Shown here: piece after piece, positions 31,026 to 44,400 of the stretch
How the letters are laid out: the number at the start of each line of letters is the position of its first letter
Numbering within the stretch: the stretch's first letter is position 1
Source of the DNA: Euryodendron excelsum
Taxonomy: Eukaryota > Streptophyta > Magnoliopsida > Ericales > Pentaphylacaceae
DNA length: 64,000 nucleotides
Assembly (NCBI GenBank): GCA_033060915.1
Contig: CM065384.1
Span: forward strand, 13,018,501 to 13,082,500
Direction of reading: 5' to 3'
Translations under genes and position numbers: made by a program
Notes under the pieces: model-generated
What the model saw: only the letters and a program-made list of their open reading frames with translations
The model's database searches: none
Told to the model about the DNA's origin: nothing

Positions 31026-34000
31026 GTAAGGGCACCATGCGTACTACCCATTGTTATTATCCATTTTGTTTCTCAGAAAATATGGAATAAAAGAAAGGAA
31101 ATTCAAACTTTGAGGCTTATGATTATTGTTGTTTTTGTTTCCCAAAAGGCCCCAAAACTCAACGCAGTGAAGCTGAATAGGTGTATTAGGCCAATCTGAA
31201 TAGAGGTTTCTGCTCTATGTATCGCAAACAGTAAATTTACATCTGTATATTAATCAGTGCTAGAAGTTGACCTTTGTTTGTTTGCTTTTTGTTATGGAGG
31301 TCATTGGCTAGGGAAGATATTCAGACAGTTGTGGAGAATGGGTGTCCTAATCTTTTTCGTAAAGCTGTTAATTCGGCTAAAAGGTTGAGAGCATATCTGA
31401 GACTTGATGAAGGAGATGTAAGTTCCTTGATTAATTAGTCAAGCAATTATCATTTGGTTTCATGGGTGAATAAACATATGCAATACGAGAAGTAGAAATT
31501 GTATTTGAGTTACTTAACCTGGTTGCTTTTTGAGTCTGACAAAGTACTAAATTGCAGGTATGTAGTTCTTGCAATCAGCGAGGATCATGTGATAGAGCTT
31601 ATGTAATACTAAAAGATTCTGAAGCAGCAGCACGCACTGTGGATATTGTGCGTATCTTATTGTTCTATGCACTAGACCCACTTGTTATTTTGGGTGGGGA
31701 AAAGCCTCCTGGCAGGGCTCTTGTTGAAGCATCCGCAAGAAATTTGCTTTCAGACTTGATTGTGCTAAGTGAAACTTCCCGTGATCCTGCACTTCCAAAG
31801 CCTGCTGCACAAGCTTCCCTTCGGAACGGAAAGTCTCTGAATTTCGTGGATGACGAACTCTCTACTGATGTTGAAATGAAGAGGGGAGATTGGATGTGTC
31901 CCAAGTAAGTCCTTATTGGAATGTTCTTATTGACAGAGATCTATCATATGTCTTTTTCTCCTGGTTTTATTCAAATTCTTTGCAGCTTGGTAGATGAATT
32001 TAAAGCAGGAAATATTTCTAGAATTCTAGGTGCCTTCGTCCAAAGCCATGGAGGCTCTAATTGGAACAAGTTACCTCAACAACATGAAGCTTGAAATAAA
32101 TAAAATGCATTAACAAAGAACGTAATATTGTTTTAGGAAATTTTTGTAGGATTTGGCATCCTTCTTTACGGGTTTTGTCTGGCAAGTAATTTGTTCAATA
32201 GTGGCAACTCATATATCCTTAATGACCTGTTAGTGATACTGGTTCAGCAGTCAAAGATGGAGACTACTTCCTCTCTGTTTTGGACGATTCTTACTAGATT
32301 GGCCTTTTGATTTGGGGAATTTGGAATTTTGGAGAATGAGCATGTGAATATGTCAATATGAGTCGGCTACATTACAAGCATCCAAAAAGGAAGAAGCATA
32401 ATGACAAAGGAATAGTATAATAGTAAAGAAACGGTAGTTTTCTGTTACATATGCACATAGTGTAGATTTGCATGCAAATGTATTGTTTATCTTTTGTTTT
32501 TGGAACATCTTACATGGAATGACCTTCTTGAGAGAGGCAATAAAAAATTATATCTTGGATTTAGGTGTACTTTAGAGAACCAAATAAGCTTATTTATAGA
32601 TGAGGTAGAGCTATGATATAAACCTCTACAGAAAAAGTACCAAGTAGCAAGTATAGGGTAACTAGACGCAAAGGGATAAGTGCAGTCAGTTTATCATTTG
32701 AATTGCTTGCAGCTAAGAAGCATGATACAATATAGATACAGATACGAACACGAGATATGGAGATTTTCAAAAAGTGAGGATACAGGAATATGGGAAAAAA
32801 TGTTTTTTTTTTTTATATATTTTTATTTATAACGTATATGAATGTAACATTCAGTAATCACCAACAATATTGAAAAAATAAAACTAAGTCAATTTTGGCC
32901 CAAGCTTGGCTCCACTGCTGCCAAAACATCTATATACAATATAGAAAAGAAGGCTGCTATCGCCGAGCTTGCAACAAGTGGCTCATTTTCAATGGCTTTA
33001 AAGTGTTGTTTAAAAAATAAAAAATAAAAACTAATTATTTGGTTGTCTTTTTAGTTTACTATGCATGTATTTAATTGTTTTGTTGTCTCTTTGGTTAGTG
33101 TATGTACTTGTTTTTTTGGACTGATTCAATATACTTATTATTCAATTTAGTTACTTAATGTATTACTGGTGTTGGTGGCTGATTGTATTTTTTTTGTTCA
33201 TTTATTTATAGATGTTAGTACATTGATTAATTTATTTATGTCTATATTTATGTCAGTGCATGTATTTTAGGTTTCTATACATATATTGACCAATACATGA
33301 ATATAAGATTCATTGTGTTTGTTTTGATACATGTATGTTATGTTCATGTACACTACATTCATGTAAGTGTATAGATTATTACAGATACATACATAGATTA
33401 TAGAAGAATTATTACTAATATTTTTATTTATTTTGATGAAATACACAGTTGAACAAAAATAATTAGATGAATATACAATTAGTTTACATAAATGGTTAGA
33501 TGAGTTAAGTCTAAATGGTTAGATGAATACATAATTAAATTACGGAAAATAAACTACATAAAATATTAAATAATAAATATTATTATATTTATTTTATATG
33601 TAAAATCACTACAACAAAGCATAAGGCAAAAAAATTAAAAAAACACATTATGCATTGGTCATTGTCTGAGTTTGTGACAAGTGGCTTTACTTTGAGTGCT
33701 TTTTTTTTTACATTTGTCTTCTAATTTATCTAGACTATCTTCCCTATGCAAACAACACTTAGAAAAACAAAAATAAAAGGTTAAACCACTACAACAAAAT
33801 TAGAAATTAAAATTAAAAAACAAATCTTGTAGGTGGCTCTTTTTTTATCCATTGTTTTTTTTAATTTATCTGTGTTCAATTCCTTGTATAAGTAATTATC
33901 GAAAGATATTACTTCTTTTGACCTTTTAAAATTCATTCTAAAATAAAATGCATTCTTTTTTTTTTTTTATTAAAAGTTGTAAAAGTCAATTAACCATTTT

Positions 34001-37000
34001 CTTAGTTTTCCAACTATTACTTTAAGTACATGCATTGTAAAAAATTAAAATTGTGTATACATTTAATAAGAATTTTAAGAGTCAATTGACTATTTTTTTA
34101 ATTTCCTAACCTATAACCTCAAATACATTCTTTTTATTACTTCGATATGAGACACATGTTAAGCATCCATTATTTGGTTGTACAAAGTGGGGGCCTATAT
34201 TTTTTACAACTTCTAATATTTTGTACAACTGAACATATATAGTTTCTATACAAATTGAACTCTAATTTTAATAAGAATTTGAAAAATTAATTGAACTATC
34301 TTCTTAATTTTACCTTTAAATAAACGCATTCATGATACTTAAAATAAATTGTTTCAATTATTTAAGTTTCTACTGCAAATATATGAATAGTTGATAATTT
34401 TTTGGCTGTATTAAAAATATTATATATACAGTAATTACTAATCAACCTTTTTTTTTTATTACTCTCCTTATGTGAATAATTAATTTTCATTTTTAAAATG
34501 ATTATATTTATAGGGTTCATATATTTCGTAGAAAATTATATTATTTTTAGTATACATAAACAAAGATAGATAATACAGTTAAGTATACTAATATTCAATT
34601 TACTCTAAGCATATCTGGGTTAGTTAAATTATATAAAGACTTAAAAAATATGACCAAAGAAATTATATTCAGTCTTTATTTAAAATAATTGTCGTTAAAA
34701 ATGAATCTAAATAGGTATTCCAAGTTCGTGCATCACACAGGTCTAAAAATTAGTGAGAATAGAAAAGGAAGAAGAAGAAGAAGAAAAGGAAGAAGAACAG
34801 AGAAGGAACGGAAAAGGAGGAATTAGCAGTGGCATGAAGTCTCTAAAGTGAAGAAAATTGCCACTGCATGAGAATAGAAAATGAAGAAGAAGGAGGAAAG
34901 GAAAAGATAAAAGAAGAAAAACAGAGAAGGATCAGCAGTGGCATGAAGACTCGCAATGAAGCAACAGAGTGTCCAATATATGTCCAATACATGTCCTTGC
35001 GTGTCTTGGGCACGTTCATTGAAAAATAAAAATACAGGACACGCCAATTGGCGTGTACGAGGAGTATGTGTCCGACAAGCAAGTGGCCCCCTAAACGGAG
35101 TGTCTGTGCCTCCTAGGCTTACAAAATTAGAATTCTATTACGACATTAGGAAAACGAATAAAACTTGTAATGGTAGCATTTTGTGATTGAGATGAGTAAC
35201 GAGATGGTCAAAAGAGAATTTGAATGGGTATTAATACAACAGAAAACCTTTTTTTTTACCATTTATGAAGGAGGTATACTGTATAGGATGTTGTGGATGC
35301 TCCATATGTCTTGGCCTAAAATAGAATTGAACATTCTGGCGCTAGGAGTGGTGTTGCTTTGACTTTTGAGCAAGCTCTTTGAGGAGAGAAGAGCAATGTT
35401 TGTTGCTTGAAGAGAATCAGGCACATTTAAGGTTGCATGTAGGATGGTTGCCACACCTATAGCGTAGAGCCTTTCATTTGCATGTTAGATCATCAAAATT
35501 TTGTTTGTAATGTCTTTGTAATATTTCTTTACGACATATTTCTCAGGACTATACATGTTTACACTGTCAAGGATTTTTTTTCCATGGAAATGTTCATAAA
35601 CATTTTGCAGCTAGTGCTTATTTCCAGGAAGTACATTCCAATGCAAAACCACATTTATTTTCAGTTACTCAAATTTGATATCATGGAACAAGATGGACCA
35701 AGCCATGAACATGGCAAGTTGCACTAAACTTCTCTAAGATTTTTTAAGCATAATCCACTGACTGTAGATGTACAATAGACTGGGTGTTTCGTAAATGGAT
35801 GTGCTGCTAGGAGTTCTCTAAATATAGTTCTTATTTGTTGGGTGACGGTAGGTAGGTGAGATTTTGGAGAGACCATTGGTGTGGGAATAGGCCTTCGGAG
35901 AAGATGTTCCCTGATTTTTTACAATAGAGTGGACAAGGAAGCCCTTGCTTCTGTCTATAGGAGGGTGCTAGGCGATTCAGTTGTCTAGGACCCTACATTC
36001 ATTTGGCTATTTCAGGATTCGAAGTTAGAGACGGTCTCATGCTTTATTAGTCCTTATTCATTCTTTGTGGTAAGGTGGTGTAAGCTTTCTTGCAAAGTAG
36101 GGAAGTCTGGGGTCTGGTCATAAAGTGTGAAGAGACTAGGAGGACTAAGATTATTCTTGGAGTGCTGTTGGCATACTAAGATTCCATCCAAACTAGTTTT
36201 TTTTTACTGGACTATGGTGCTTGTGTGGATCCTGAACATTGAGAATTTGATTAGGAAGGACTAGTCCAATCTATATGGTGCTGTATCTAATGCTGAATCC
36301 GTAAACTGTCTTTTGCTTCATTGCCCAACAGTTAAGGAGTTAGGGGCATGTAGGCTGTTATCTTTCTTGACACACATTAGGATTTTGTTGGAGAGGGGCT
36401 ATAGTCATGATGGGAGTTAGAGAGGTATGGTATATGATACTTTTATGCTTGTGGCAGACTTGTAAAAGAGAGGAATTAGATGCTCAATTGAGGAAGTAGA
36501 AATGTCCATTGTGAAACTAAAATGCTTGACGGTAAGTTCTTTATTTTTCAGATCACACAACTCTTCAGTCTTCTGTATTCCTTGGGACATATGGACGTTT
36601 GTGTATAGTTGTGAATATTTTCTTGGCCTTGTAAAGGGTGGATTCTTATGCATATGCTGCATATAAAAGATCTCTTTGGTCTCTGCTACAATAGTCTGTA
36701 GAGTGATCCTATTGTAGTGTATATGGTGCATATGGCGAGAATGAAACCGGTGCACTTTTGAATAACTTGAAATGACAGTACTTAGATTAAAATCATCATT
36801 ATTGCATTCGCTTCATTTTTGGTGGACGATTGTAACAGCCTGCTTGGAACTTGGGGGAGGGAAGGGAAGGGAAATGAAAATAATTAAAATTTTTCGTTTC
36901 CCTGTTTGATTCTACAAAGGGAAACGGAAAGGAAAAGGAGGGAAAGGGAGGGAAAAGTAAGGAGAAAAATAATCATTCTCTCTCTTTCTTTCTCTTCTTT

Positions 37001-38408
37001 TCTTCCACTTTCCTTCCATTTTTTTATAACCAAACAGGGAAGGGAAAATTTATAGGGAAAGAAAAAGGAGGGAAAGGGAGGGAAATGTAAGGAAAAAAAC
37101 AATCACTCTTTTTCTCTCTTCTACTTTCCTTTCATTTTCTTTACAAAACCTAATAGGGAAAGGAAAACAATTTTCCTTCCTTTGCTTGCCCTTCCCTTCC
37201 TGAAGTTCCAAACAGGCTATAATTTTCGTTGCATACTTCCTATCTAATAAGCACGGACGTGGACACAACACAACTATCTTACAAAAATGCAGGCCATGAC
37301 ATGATGGGGATACAATAAGAATATTTATTTATATGTCATTTGTAGGAATATTTTACTCAAAAGCTAATGAAAAAAAATTGTAAGATGGAATTAATTAGAA
37401 ATTAAAAACCATGTATTCTCTAGCTTAAATGTCCAAGTAGGTATAAAATCACATTGATTTTATTTCACAGTTGGATCTCAAGTGATTTTCTTTAAACTTG
37501 TAACGTGTTTCATTCGTGTCCAAGTGATGGATACAGGTGTTCAAGTGACTGACACGTTATGATACATAGACTCGAGTATAGCTCTGAGGTGCATATATCT
37601 GTCTAAGTGTTGGACGCATTTAATTTGCATGTCCAAGGACATAGCAATACAAAAAAATATTCATATTTCTCAATATACTTTTGTTTTTTTCTTCTTCTAG
37701 GATTAGGTGAATGTCTAAGAATATATGTTAGATACATATCCAAGTGTTAATTTCACCTAGACCCTCTGAGGTTTGGGGTATCGGCATCTAGACCCACTAC
37801 CTTTCAAACATAGCCACCTCTACCCCTTGAGGTTTTGTATGTGGCCAGCTGGACCCCTGACCGTCAACTCCATCCATTTGTGTCGGTTTGTTAACCCAGT
37901 TGACTGCATGAACTGACAATGATGCCCTTCATTGTGTTAAAAAATGAGAAAAAGACACATGACAGTTTGGAAGATAATGACGGCTAATCCTAATTTCCAT
38001 TTTTGACCAATGGAGTCTGAATGCACTTCTTCTTGTACCTCCCTTATCTTCAAATCTTCTTGAACGAATAGGATTGAAAAACTCATACCTCTCACATCTG
38101 CAAATTGAAAACACCAAATAGCAACTATCAATTTCAGTTGATCTTAACTACTTTTTCCAGTAAACAAGAAATACAAAATGCAGATAAAAAGTCTCTTCAG
38201 GTAAAAAGTATGTTCTGAATTGTCTAATCAATGCTAATGGGAATTGTTTTCGAATCAAGGAAGTAGGTATACTTTTCCACCCACTGTAATGTCTAACCAA
38301 CAGAAATATGGAAAGAACAGATATTGGAAACTACAAGGGAGTTGTTTGATGTGTAACACTAGAATCAAGTAAATTAGTTATAACATGAGTTTTTTCTACT
38401 AAAAAAGT

Positions 38409-38442
<34 letters not shown>

Positions 38443-41400
38443 TTTTTTTTTCGGTTGCTGGAAGAGTATCTCAAGTAATAATAGTGGAATCATATCCTAA
38501 AAGTTAAATTTCAGCAATTTTTCCATCTGGCCACTCAACAACTGATTCAAATCGTAACTTGATAGGTACTTGCATTTGTATGCTAGTTCTCACTATTACA
38601 TCAAGCAGGGAGGCATTTTTGTCTCTCCAATCTTTGCTTTCTTGGATACCCATGTTCTGAAAAAGTTGATTAACCGTCTTACTCAAATTTCAAGGGTCAG
38701 TTAATTGTGTTTAATGTTTTCATGTTCATTGTTGTGTGTTGCCCTCATGAAAAATGACATGCCTTATAGCAACCAAAGAGACCCCAAAAAAGGATTCAAG
38801 AATGCAGTCCTGTGAACCTAAAGGCATCTTAAGTTCCCCTTTCCACTTTCACTCTGTAAAGGATTTAAAAACAAAGTTTTTGCGTTTACATACAGCTAAA
38901 TCATGTACTCTTTAGTACATAAGTGTGAGATTCAACCCAGAAAAGCATATAAAAAAGGTAATGTAAGCCTAAATTGGAAGAGGTCAAAGACTCTGAGTCT
39001 GAGAGAAAGGCTAACCATAGCCAATAATGACATAATTGAGAGCTGCAAAAACTGCACCAGCAAAACATATTTCCTAGTACTTCTGCTCCTTTCATTCTGA
39101 TCATAACCACGATCCTCTTTGAGGTCAGATCTTTTTCTTCCTCTTGTACTAGTTTTTACTTCTAGAGGAACACCAGACAAACCCATATTTCCTTCCAATT
39201 TTCTTAGACCCCCACCAAATTGACTATTTCCCTTCAAATCTAGAGGCACTGCCATAAAATATTTTATAGGTAACCTTTGTAGCAACCTAAGAAATACACT
39301 CATCACTGCACTTAGAAATGTTTGATTGATTTAGCATAGAAAATTTCGGAAATAAATTAGCAAGCGAACACTCTGAAATCAGCAACGCCTATAGCCAGAG
39401 GAAGAACAGATTACTACTAACCCGAAGTAATGAAAATGCTTCGTTTAAGATTTTCCCTTCTGCTCTTCTTCTAGCAAGACCCACACTGATTTTGCAATTG
39501 GTTATCTAGCTCAATGGGTCTATGTGTCTTGTGGGTCAATCTCATTTTCAAGTCTCGGGAACCCAAAGTTCAAACCTTTCGTTAACCAGGTCAGATTTCT
39601 ATATCTTCATGAATCTTGGGCGGGTTACAGAAGAGGTGGTTGAAAGTGGGGAGTGGTGTTGGGGGTGGGGTAAGTAATGTGGTGTAGTTTCAACCAGGAG
39701 AGAAAAAAGAAGAGAGAGAGAGAGAGAGACGCAGATATGAGAGATGAGAACATCAGTCAAACTGGTAGAGAGAGTGTAAAAAGAGTAAAACAACCTCAAA
39801 ATGTAACAGTTAGGGGGTGTAGGTGCATATTTTTAAAGGGTAGTAGGTCTAGGTGCTGATAAGCAAAACCCCAGGGGGTTTAGGTGAGATTAACCCTATC
39901 CATACCCATACCCATACACTTTCCCAAGTTTCAAAGTCAAGTGTCAAGTGTCCAACACAGATACTTCATTCATTTTAGAAGAGTCCATGTAATATGACTG
40001 ATACGTAATTGATACGTGCTAAGAAGCACAGACACGGATACGAGTGTCGGACACGGTACGTGTTGCACATGCCAACACGGCAATTTTCAAAAAATGCTGG
40101 ACACGACACGGCAGGGACACAACAAAAGACTATATTTTTATATTCCTTATATGGTATACATATAAATATTATATGAAAGAAGTAAAAAATATAGAAGATT
40201 ACACCAATTAAAAATAAAAAAAAAACACATTTTACTACTTAATCGGCAACAAATTCATAATTAGTCAATTATATTCCATAAAAAATATAAAATAAACAAA
40301 CACATTAACACATATTAACAACAAAAAAGTTGTTCTATCAATAAACAATACTATAAAGTCATAAACTACAAAAAATATTAAAATGTCATTACATTTAATT
40401 ATCTATCCATCGTCATAGCATATTTGTTTATTTTTCTTCTTCTTCGAACCAACAATTAATTTTAAAATTTATAGTTGAGGCCCCGTGTGTCTCTAAAGTG
40501 TCTAAAACGAGACACGCATGTTCAAGTCGTGTCTGTAGAGTGTCCAATGTAAAAATAAATAATAAATAATTGGACATGTAGAATAAAGTGTCCGACACGT
40601 GTCCGACGAGTGTCCCACGTGTGTCGGTGTCCAACAAGTGTCAGACAAGGGTACAGCTCCTCCAACATAGTGTCCGTATTTCCTAGGATACGTGTGTCTT
40701 CCAAATGTCCAAAGCATGTCCAGTTTTAAAAAAATTTAAAAACATAATAGGAAATGTTTGAACGTGTGTTCGACACATATTGAGGAGTGTGTTTCACGGA
40801 CACGACACATTCTTAGAGGTGTACATGAGGGTTTGAACTCCCATTGCCTGCGTGTTGAGCTATATGCCTTCATGTTATATTCTAAAATAAAAATAATCCA
40901 CTAGTGGATTCAATGGCGCAGAGTCAAAAAAGTAGTCGGACCCAATGCTATTGATGAACCATTCTAAATAAATCCATCTATAATAAATTCCTATATGATT
41001 TTGAAGCGGGAAAGATTAAACACTACAAGCTAAGAGTTATACTTCCATTTTTTGTTGAGATTGAAATCAAATACTTTAAAAAGGGGTAGGTATAATCCAT
41101 GCAGGCCAAGTCAAGTAAATGACTTCGTTAATTTTCTTTCATAGTAGTCGTAATGACTAGTAGTTTGAAGCATTAAGTATGTGGTTTTTTCGGAACTCAG
41201 TTCCTTCATCGTAAGTCGAGTTTAGTTTATTTTTTCGATTTGGATCTCTTAATCGAATTGATGATGAGATCGTTTTTTTATTTGAGGTTCCAGAGGAAGG
41301 AGAGTAACCACAGCCCAATGGTGCTTTTAATGGTGATGGAGAAGATTAGTTAGTGGAGGCTGGTAATCACTGCCCGTAGTGCAAAGTAATGGTTGGGTTT

Positions 41401-44400
41401 AGAGAGATCTTTATTTTATTGTGTTTGTTTGAAAAGAGCAAATCCATCGTAGAGGGGTTGGTCACAAAAGTTTGAATTCATGGCGAGGGGTTAGGATTGG
41501 CGGAGGTTTGGTTTTGGTGGGACTATAGGTGATGCAGAGTGCATTGCCATGAGGTATATGGATGTATGTGAAAGAAAAGAGAGATGGAGGAATTGGTTAT
41601 GGTTGGTCTGCTGGTGACCATGGGAGGTGGTAAGGCAACAATAGGGGGAGAAAGTAGAGGTAGAAGAGGGAGGTAGTAACAAATGAAGAAAAAAAAATTG
41701 GTGAATTAATAATTTTGACTACTAATATATGTTGGACATGTTATAAGAGAAGTTCTTATTTTTTAGAGGAGTGTAGTTTAGTCATTTTACCTTTTCCGTT
41801 TATTCCCTTTGACAATTTCAGACGGGAGGTCCTATCATTTCTGAACCTCAAGGAGGGGTCTGTATGAAACCCAAACCTTAGGGGAGGTCAGTGTAATTTA
41901 CTGTCTATTAAACCCATGCCTTTCTAATCCATCCTAAACATCATTCTTGTGACGTATCAAGAATATCATTCAGATAAAATTGTGGAGTCTATTTAAATAC
42001 ACTTGTTAAAATATGTTCAGGTTTTAAAAAATAAATAAATCACTAAACATAAAATGAAAAAAGGATAAACATACTTGACAGAACACATTTGGTGCATCTG
42101 AGTTTTTGAAAGAAACTAGATGGATACAAGGGTGTGAAACGGTGAAAATCACAAAAGAAAAAGAAGATTGTGCTACAGGGCCAAAAAACAAAAACGAAAA
42201 AAAAAAGGATCCTCAGTATCGAGTGCTGCTTAGAGGGGACCTTAATCTTTTGCTGTTGCAAATATAATCAAGATGGAATGTTGAAACATCATTTGACTGC
42301 AATGAGTTCTTTTTTGTTGACAGCTTGAGCTCTGAAGATGATATAAGTGATTCTTTGTTGATTATGAAACTATGATCTTTGCTTATTTTATTGTAGTATA
42401 TCAATATTGTGCCTCTTCATGTCTTACTTTCCTTTCTTCATTAGCTTTTTCTTTTTCATTTGTTCATGAGAGATTTGATTTATATGTGATTTGATTAGCC
42501 GTATATAAAAGTTCCTTTTCAGACATTTTCATAGCTTTTTTTCTGGATATGTACACATTTTTTTTATCATTATTTTAAATTAGGGTTAGTGGCTGTTCTC
42601 AATTTTCATATTTTTTTGATGGTTCATTCATTAGCCAAATGTTTAGTGGAATTAGTGGATACTGGATACATATCAATTATTAAAGCTACAACGTATGCAA
42701 TTTTCTTCTCTATTCTTTTATTTACAAAATTGCTATTATAGGCTTTATTCCTCAAAGCATTTGATGTGATTATTTTCTTGAACAGTTTATTTTAGTACAT
42801 ATGGTCCAACAATGTCTTCTTTTCTTTATTGTTTGGGTCTCCGTTTCTTTGATATTTCACTAATTATCTATCGCTCGCATTCCAGATGAGTCACAAGACT
42901 TTCTTCAGTCCATGTACTGATGTCCTTTCACTTTTTCTTTTTGTAGATGCGACTTCATGAATTTTGCTAAAAATCTACGATGTCTTAAATGCAAAGAAGA
43001 TGGCCCTAAAAGAGTTGGTTCAGATGATGGTGAAATGAAGAAAGGAGATTGGATCTGCTCTGAGTAAGTTCTCAATCTCATAATTCTGATATCCTTGTAA
43101 GCTATTTGTGTTTATTGCAAATTCTGGTGATCCTTTGAACAGTATTGCTCTATTCTTATTACCGTCATCTTGTTGGAGCTTTAGCTTACATTTTCGACCA
43201 TTGTTAGTTTACATTACTGTACAACTTAGGTATAGTCTCTGACAATACATGTATTTCTTCAAATTCTTTTTACTATCGCTAAGACATGTTTATGTGTAGC
43301 ACTAAGGGGGAAAAATGAGACAGATTAACAGAAATAGTTAAGGAATATTTGTCATCAAGTGCATAAAACAAATTGTGGGATCATGGGTAGAAAAAAGTGC
43401 ATGTTGTGCATAGGTTTTGCATGTTTTTTATCTGCTTTATGCCTGCTGTTTGTTACTTTTATCGCTTCCCATTCTGGTAATAGTTTGGGTTCCCTGTTAT
43501 TTGAAATTTTGAAGCGTATGTTGCTTCAAAACTTACTCTTCCAATTCTATTTGGAGCTCAGCTATGATTAGTCTCTGTAAATGGCAGAGTTCTGTCACTT
43601 GATTCGGAGGGTGTTTTCCTTTCCAGTGAAGCAGATTGTGAACATGGTTCTAGGTTTTGTTATTGGCCCTTGTACTGGCAGTCATCGTTCCGTTTACTTC
43701 GACTTTTATCTTCTAATTGTTTCTAATTTACTAGTTTCTGCAAAACTGTGTCCATTCAATCATGAGAATTTTCTTGAGTTGCTAATAAGCTCATTAGGTT
43801 AAAAAAACTTATGTATTGTGAGATTTGGGTCCCGATTAATATGTTTGTCAGCCTAAGTTTCAAGAAAAGCAGCTGATTGTTGCTCTATTTATTTATCTCA
43901 TGTCCTTGTTTGTACATTTAGCATCTCATTTTTTGCTTCACCCTGTTACTGTCTGGGAATTCTAGCAAATTAGGCTTTGGGAAACAAGTTGTTGCCGTGA
44001 TACATCATTTATTAGCCCAATAACTCAGGTTTGACTTCCCTGGGCTTATCTACAGCACTTGGTTTAAGAGTGATGCTTGCATCTGCAGATACTCGCCTCA
44101 CCTCAAATGCTCCTCCCTCTCTTCCACCCCGCAGAGCCAAAAAAGATGTAAAGGAGAGACAGAATAAAATTTTTTATCTACAATTTTGTTGCTGCCTTAC
44201 TCTCAGAGAACAGGTTTAGAGGCAACCATACTAACATGTATAGTTCTTATAGGAAGTTTTTAGATATGCAAGTTCACATCCTCCATGTACCATTACTCTG
44301 AACTCTGCTTTCTGCTGGAACTTGCTATCATGAATATTTTTCAACTACACCATGCCACAAGATAAACTCCCACAAAAGAATTATATTGTGATGTATATAT

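Larger units (their letters stand above)
37557..39997. mobile_element. hAT-like MITE split by a larger transposon
   Basis: The left end TTATGATACATAGACTC and right end GAGTCCATGTAATATGA are inverted. Flanking 8-bp words CTGACACG (37549-37556) and CTGATACG (39998-40005) match at 7 of 8. Its own sequence is 37557-37746 plus 39894-39997, and is related to the intact MITE at 48643-48997. A 2.1-kb element sits in its middle. An 8-bp duplication fits hAT. Confidence 0.7.

Noticed and set aside
30392..31038. Minus-strand open frames opposite exon 1
   Set aside because: Shadows of the GC-richer coding exon; the plus-strand frame has the family homology and splice sites.
39505..39590. tRNA-like A-box (TAGCTCAATGG) and B-box (AGTTCAAACC)-like words
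   Set aside because: No cloverleaf can be drawn with proper stems; possibly a SINE-derived scrap, but too weak to annotate.
40800..40870. Minus-strand tRNA-like boxes (TATAGCTCAAC and GAGTTCAAACCC)
   Set aside because: The boxes are only about 20 bases apart, too close for a tRNA gene, and no acceptor stem is present.
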